A DNA stretch of 8,755 nt from positions 1 to 8,755 of the forward strand of contig JAAYUH010000009.1 in NCBI GenBank assembly GCA_012517755.1, read 5' to 3'. Position numbers and translations under genes: made by a program. The notes beneath the pieces were generated by a model. The model was not told the origin of the DNA. It was given only the letters and a program-made list of their open reading frames with translations, and made no database searches. Origin of the DNA: a bacterium. GTDB lineage: Bacteria; Caldisericota; Caldisericia; B22-G15. How positions within the stretch are numbered: position 1 is the first letter of the stretch; every line of letters begins with the position of its first letter. Of the stretch, positions 6,024 to 8,755 are shown piece after piece.

Positions 6024-6623
6024 ATGATTGATATTCTAATAGTAATCTTAAGCTACTTTATTGGTTCTTTGTCATCGGGAGTTATTATAACAAAATATAT
6101 AAAGAAGAGAGATATTAGAGAAAAAGATAATCCTGGTGGTTCTGGAGTTATCAGACAGTTTGATTTTGGTACTGGTGCAATAGTTGGTCTTCTCGATATT
6201 TTAAAAGGTTCTTTTATAGCCTTTGTTACAATAAAATATTCTAACTTTGATTTAACATTTATTTTATCATATGTTGCATTAGTATTAGGAAACAACTACC
6301 CTATCTATTTTGAGTTTAGAGGAGGTCAAGGAGTTGGTGCAACAATTGGCTTTTTTTTAACTCTTTTTCCAATCGAGACAATATGTTCTTTTTTAATTGG
6401 AGCTTTCTTTTCTCTAATGTACCATATTATAAAACTTAATAGATACATAAAATTTATGGGATTAGTTCCATTCGGGACAGTTTTCGGAATTTTAACAATT
6501 TTTATTCTTATTATAAGAAAATATCCATTTTACCCTTTTCCACTTTTAATTATTGTTGCAGCATTTATGCTTTCGTTTAGAGGTCTTCAAGTGCTTTTTT
6601 ATAGAAAAAAGAAGGATTTATAA
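6024..6623 (+). CDS. PlsY-like acyl-phosphate:glycerol-3-phosphate acyltransferase, atypical motifs
   Basis: This is a 199-residue integral membrane protein with about five to seven hydrophobic segments. Canonical PlsY transfers an acyl group from acyl phosphate to glycerol-3-phosphate, making lysophosphatidic acid at the inner face of the membrane. YFIGSLSSG (11-19) matches the first PlsY loop. NPGGSGVIR (36-44) followed by LLDILKG (56-62) matches the second motif region, and LGNNYP...FRGGQGVGAT (88-107) matches the third. Compared with family consensus, GHxFP has Asn90 for His, GGKG has Gln102 for Lys, and the C-terminal HRxN reads FRGL (185-188). These positions line the active site in known PlsY, so activity is uncertain. 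The start lies three bases after the fakB-like stop with at most a weak AGAAG site, so coupling is likely. Confidence 0.83.
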   Translation: MIDILIVILSYFIGSLSSGVIITKYIKKRDIREKDNPGGSGVIRQFDFGTGAIVGLLDILKGSFIAFVTIKYSNFDLTFILSYVALVLGNNYPIYFEFRGGQGVGATIGFFLTLFPIETICSFLIGAFFSLMYHIIKLNRYIKFMGLVPFGTVFGILTIFILIIRKYPFYPFPLLIIVAAFMLSFRGLQVLFYRKKKDL

Positions 6624-6624
6624 T
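6619..6624 (+). promoter_or_regulatory. Possible internal -10 box just before fakA
   Basis: A perfect TATAAT overlaps the last codons of the PlsY-like gene and ends 11 bases before ATG 6636. It would give a transcript with a leader of about five bases. No Shine-Dalgarno site lies at a usable distance; GAAGGA at 6611-6616 is 19 bases away. No good -35 box is seen, and TATAAT is easily formed by chance in DNA this AT-rich. Confidence 0.3.
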
Positions 6625-6635
6625 TTAAATTTCTC

Positions 6636-8174
6636 ATGGAGAAGGATTTTTTAAAAAAAATTATAAACTCACTTTTCAAGACACTTGAAAAACTTGAAGA
6701 AAGAGAAGTTTATATTAATAATCTGAATGTCTTTCCTGTACCTGATGGTGATACTGGAACAAATATGCTAATGACGCTCAAGGAAACTCTCGAATCCACA
6801 AATAATGATGATTTAGAAAATTTTCTTAATGATGTTTCAAAGAATATTGTTTTAAAAGCTCATGGAAATTCAGGCATAATTTTTTCGAGTTTTTTAAAGG
6901 GTTTTCTTAATAAGATTTTGAATTTTAATAGCGATGAAGCTAATATTTTAACTAAAGCCTTTGAAAATGGTGTTGAAGCATCTTATAAAATTCTTGATAA
7001 TCCAACTGAGGGAACAATTTTAACGGTTATAAGAGAGAGTGTAAGAGGAATGAAAGAGGGTAAAGATTTAATTGAAAAAATTGAAAAATCTTATATTTAT
7101 GGATTAGAGGCATTAGAAAAGACTAAAGAAATGCTTCCATCTTTAAAAGAAGCAGATGTTGTTGATGCTGGTGGTGATGGTTTTCTTTCATTTTTAGAAT
7201 CTATTTATGAAGTTTTTACAGATCAAAGTATAAAAAGAGAGAAGGCCACTTCTTCTCCTTTTAATGTCTCTATATGGAGAAAAAGACCAGTTTATAAAAA
7301 TTGTGTCGAACTTATTGCTGATAAAAGAAAAGAAGATTTTAATATTAAAGAAAAATTAAAAAAGTTGGGTGATTCAATAATTTTAGTTGAAGATAATGAA
7401 AAAATTAAAATTCATATTCATACAAATGAAGTAGATGAATTATTAAAACTCGTCAATGAGATTGGTGAAATAAAGGAGATAAATATAAGAAATATGATAA
7501 AGCAACAGCTTGAGTTTCTTTTAGATGTTGAAATAGCTGTCATTACTTTTTCGATTGGAGAAAATATTAGAGAACTTTTTTATTCTCTTGGAGCTTCAAT
7601 TGTGATTGATAAAGATGAAAATTTGTCTTATAAAGATTTAGTTGAAATTATCAATGATATGCCATCTCAAAATATAATATTGTTACCGAATGATAAAGAG
7701 ATATTATTTAAATTTGAAAAAATTAGTGAGTTAGAAACCAAAAAAATCGAAATAGTTGAAACCTTATCCATTCCAGAAGGCATTGAAGCATTACTGAATT
7801 TTGATAGAGAGAAATCTTTTGATGAAAATATTTTAAATATGAGGGAGAATATAAAAAAAATAAAAAGTGGTTTTATAGATATTTCTAAAGAAAATTTGAG
7901 TATTAAAGATTTTGAAATAAAAGAGGGTGATTTTTTTGCAACAATTAATGATGAAATAATTGTAAAAGGAGAAAATCTTTTCAAAACAATTGCCAATCTA
8001 TTAAATAAAATTGAGATTTATGAAGGCTCACTTCTTTTAATCTATGGAGATGAAATAGATTCTGATGAGGTTAAGAAAGTTAAAATTGAATTAAAAAAAG
8101 ATTTTCCTAATTTAAATGTTGAAATTTATAATGGAGGAAAAAGAATAAACAAAATTATCTATAGTATAAAATGA
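6636..8174 (+). CDS. fakA: FakA-like fatty acid kinase (DhaL + middle + DegV-like C-terminal domains)
   Basis: FakA uses ATP to phosphorylate a fatty acid held by FakB, giving acyl phosphate. The protein has 512 residues, somewhat shorter than the roughly 550 usual for the family. The N-terminal DhaL-type kinase domain (1-200) carries PVPDGDTGTNM at 34-44, with Asp37, Asp39 and Asn43 for Mg-ATP. It also has HGNSG at 76-80 (usually RGNSG), EGTILTV at 125-131 and VVDAGGDG at 175-182. The middle domain (about 205-295) keeps Cys223 and the HIHTN pair His260/His262, the expected metal-site residues. The C-terminal domain follows, with ILLPNDKEI, SIPEGIEALL, EIKEGDFFA and LIYGDEID. The GGQTMNPS stretch usual near its start is replaced by a shorter KDENLSYK segment (326-333). 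It ends the operon, four bases from the convergent YHS gene. Confidence 0.9.
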   Translation: MEKDFLKKIINSLFKTLEKLEEREVYINNLNVFPVPDGDTGTNMLMTLKETLESTNNDDLENFLNDVSKNIVLKAHGNSGIIFSSFLKGFLNKILNFNSDEANILTKAFENGVEASYKILDNPTEGTILTVIRESVRGMKEGKDLIEKIEKSYIYGLEALEKTKEMLPSLKEADVVDAGGDGFLSFLESIYEVFTDQSIKREKATSSPFNVSIWRKRPVYKNCVELIADKRKEDFNIKEKLKKLGDSIILVEDNEKIKIHIHTNEVDELLKLVNEIGEIKEINIRNMIKQQLEFLLDVEIAVITFSIGENIRELFYSLGASIVIDKDENLSYKDLVEIINDMPSQNIILLPNDKEILFKFEKISELETKKIEIVETLSIPEGIEALLNFDREKSFDENILNMRENIKKIKSGFIDISKENLSIKDFEIKEGDFFATINDEIIVKGENLFKTIANLLNKIEIYEGSLLLIYGDEIDSDEVKKVKIELKKDFPNLNVEIYNGGKRINKIIYSIK

Positions 8175-8178
8175 ATTT

Positions 8179-8352
8179 CTAATCTTTTTTCATCTCTTTT
8201 TTATAATTTGGATCAAGATATTTTTCTGGATTAGCCTTAAATTTTTCGTAGCAATATTGACTGCAGAAATAATATTTCTTACCTTTATATTCATAATTCA
8301 AACTTTTATCTTCTTTAACAACCATTCCGCAAACTGGATCGATATGTTTCAT
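8179..8352 (-). CDS. Small YHS-domain protein, probable copper/heavy-metal binding
   Basis: This 57-residue protein consists almost entirely of one YHS domain. DPVCGM lies at residues 5-10, YYFCSQYC at 27-34, and F-K-ANPEKYL at 38-46, a textbook arrangement. Cys8, Cys30 and Cys34 are candidate metal ligands. The basic tail KKEMKKD ends the protein. The start is fixed by a strong AAGGAGG site and by the position of DPVCGM. The gene begins 17 bases downstream of the copper ATPase stop on the same strand. Free-standing YHS proteins and YHS domains fused to P1B ATPases are both known, which suggests that it handles copper for, or senses copper with, the exporter. The function is inferred from this pairing. 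Confidence 0.85.
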   Translation of the reverse strand: MKHIDPVCGMVVKEDKSLNYEYKGKKYYFCSQYCYEKFKANPEKYLDPNYKKEMKKD

Positions 8353-8361
8353 ATTAAATCG

Positions 8362-8368
8362 CCTCCTT
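8362..8368 (-). promoter_or_regulatory. Strong ribosome binding site of the YHS gene
   Basis: On the minus strand AAGGAGG lies nine bases before the ATG at 8352, directly after the ATPase stop codon at 8369-8371. This supports both the small gene and its co-transcription with the ATPase. Confidence 0.8.
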
Positions 8369-8755
8369 TTATAATTTAATTTTATTTAATCTTAATGAAT
8401 TTGTTATAACATTAATTGAACTAAAAGCCATTGCCATTTCAGAAATTACAGGATGTAAAAGGCCAAAAAATGCAAGAGGAATTGCTATTATGTTATAAAA
8501 AAATGCCCAAAATAGGTTCTCTTTTATTTTTTTAAATGTTAATTCTGATATTTTAATTGCCTTTAAAACATTTGATAAATTACCTTTAAGTAAAACTATA
8601 TCACCAGTTTCAATTGCAGCATCAGTTCCAGACCCCATTGCAATTCCAATGTCAGCTTGTTTAAGAGAAGGAGCATCATTAATTCCATCACCAACCATAG
8701 CGACAACTTCACCAACATCCTGTAAATTTTTTATTATTTTCATTTTATCTTCAGG
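8369..8755 (-). CDS. copA: Cu(I)-exporting P1B-1-type ATPase, C-terminal part (cut by window edge)
   Basis: The last 128 codons are present; the reading frame stays open through base 8755, so the N-terminus, CPC motif and DKTGT phosphorylation site lie outside. At the edge a PEDK segment begins, followed by MVGDGINDAPSL and GIAMGSGTDAAIE, the hinge and P-domain motifs of heavy-metal ATPases. Helix 7 reads N(x)6YN(x)4P (NLFWAFFYNIIAIP) and helix 8 reads MAFSS, an M(x)2SS match. Together these are the published signature of Cu(I)-specific P1B-1 pumps and argue against zinc or cadmium. The protein would export copper across the cytoplasmic membrane. It is followed on the same strand by the YHS gene. 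The internal ATG at 8743 is not the true start, since conserved sequence continues upstream. Confidence 0.93.
   Translation of the reverse strand, partial: PEDKMKIIKNLQDVGEVVAMVGDGINDAPSLKQADIGIAMGSGTDAAIETGDIVLLKGNLSNVLKAIKISELTFKKIKENLFWAFFYNIIAIPLAFFGLLHPVISEMAMAFSSINVITNSLRLNKIKL

Noticed and set aside
8369..8743. A short protein starting at the internal ATG 8743
   Set aside because: The frame stays open to the window edge and begins with conserved P-type ATPase residues (PEDK), so this ATG is internal to a longer gene.
1..8755. tRNA, rRNA, CRISPR arrays, insertion-sequence transposases and prophage genes
   Set aside because: Reading both strands gave no cloverleaf-like or rRNA-like stretch, no spaced direct repeats and no transposase or phage coding frame; coding genes fill nearly all the window.

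Overview
The window reads as AT-rich chromosomal DNA from a strictly anaerobic, amino-acid-fermenting bacterium. The evidence is a complete four-subunit ferredoxin-dependent 2-oxoacid oxidoreductase, a butyrate-kinase-type enzyme, heavy AGA (Arg) and ATA (Ile) codon use, and no sign of respiratory genes. A low-GC Clostridia-like or deep-branching thermophilic lineage would fit, but the sequence alone does not fix the phylum. All genes look intact apart from the one cut by the right edge, and no gap between genes exceeds about 155 bases.

Region 1 (1-4399, + strand) is a tightly packed operon: a butyrate kinase, an unfamiliar P-loop ATPase, then ferredoxin (delta), alpha, TPP-binding beta and gamma subunits of a VOR/KOR-type 2-oxoacid:ferredoxin oxidoreductase. 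The genes overlap or nearly touch, and most have strong Shine-Dalgarno sites. A coherent reading is that 2-oxoacids, probably branched-chain ones from valine, leucine and isoleucine, are oxidised to acyl-CoA, CO2 and reduced ferredoxin. The acyl-CoA is then converted, via an acyl phosphate made by a phosphotransacylase not seen here, to a free acid plus ATP by the kinase.

Region 2 (4400-5192) holds a 59-base near-palindrome with a promoter-like pair inside it, a flavin-reductase-like gene, and a very AT-rich 152-base spacer. The spacer ends in an extended -10 box placed so that the next transcript should be leaderless.

Region 3 (5193-8174, + strand) is a three-gene lipid module: a DegV/FakB-like fatty-acid-binding protein, a PlsY-like acyl-phosphate:glycerol-3-phosphate acyltransferase and a FakA-like fatty acid kinase. 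Known FakAB makes acyl phosphate from free fatty acid and PlsY passes it to glycerol-3-phosphate, so the set forms a short pathway. All three proteins depart from family signature residues (the FakB C-terminal His, PlsY GHxFP/GGKG/HRxN, FakA GGQTMNPS). This is the best candidate in the window for a little-described variant system.

Region 4 (8179-8755, - strand) is a copper module: the C-terminal end of a Cu(I)-exporting P1B-1 ATPase, followed by a 57-residue YHS-domain protein. It converges on fakA with only four bases between the stop codons.
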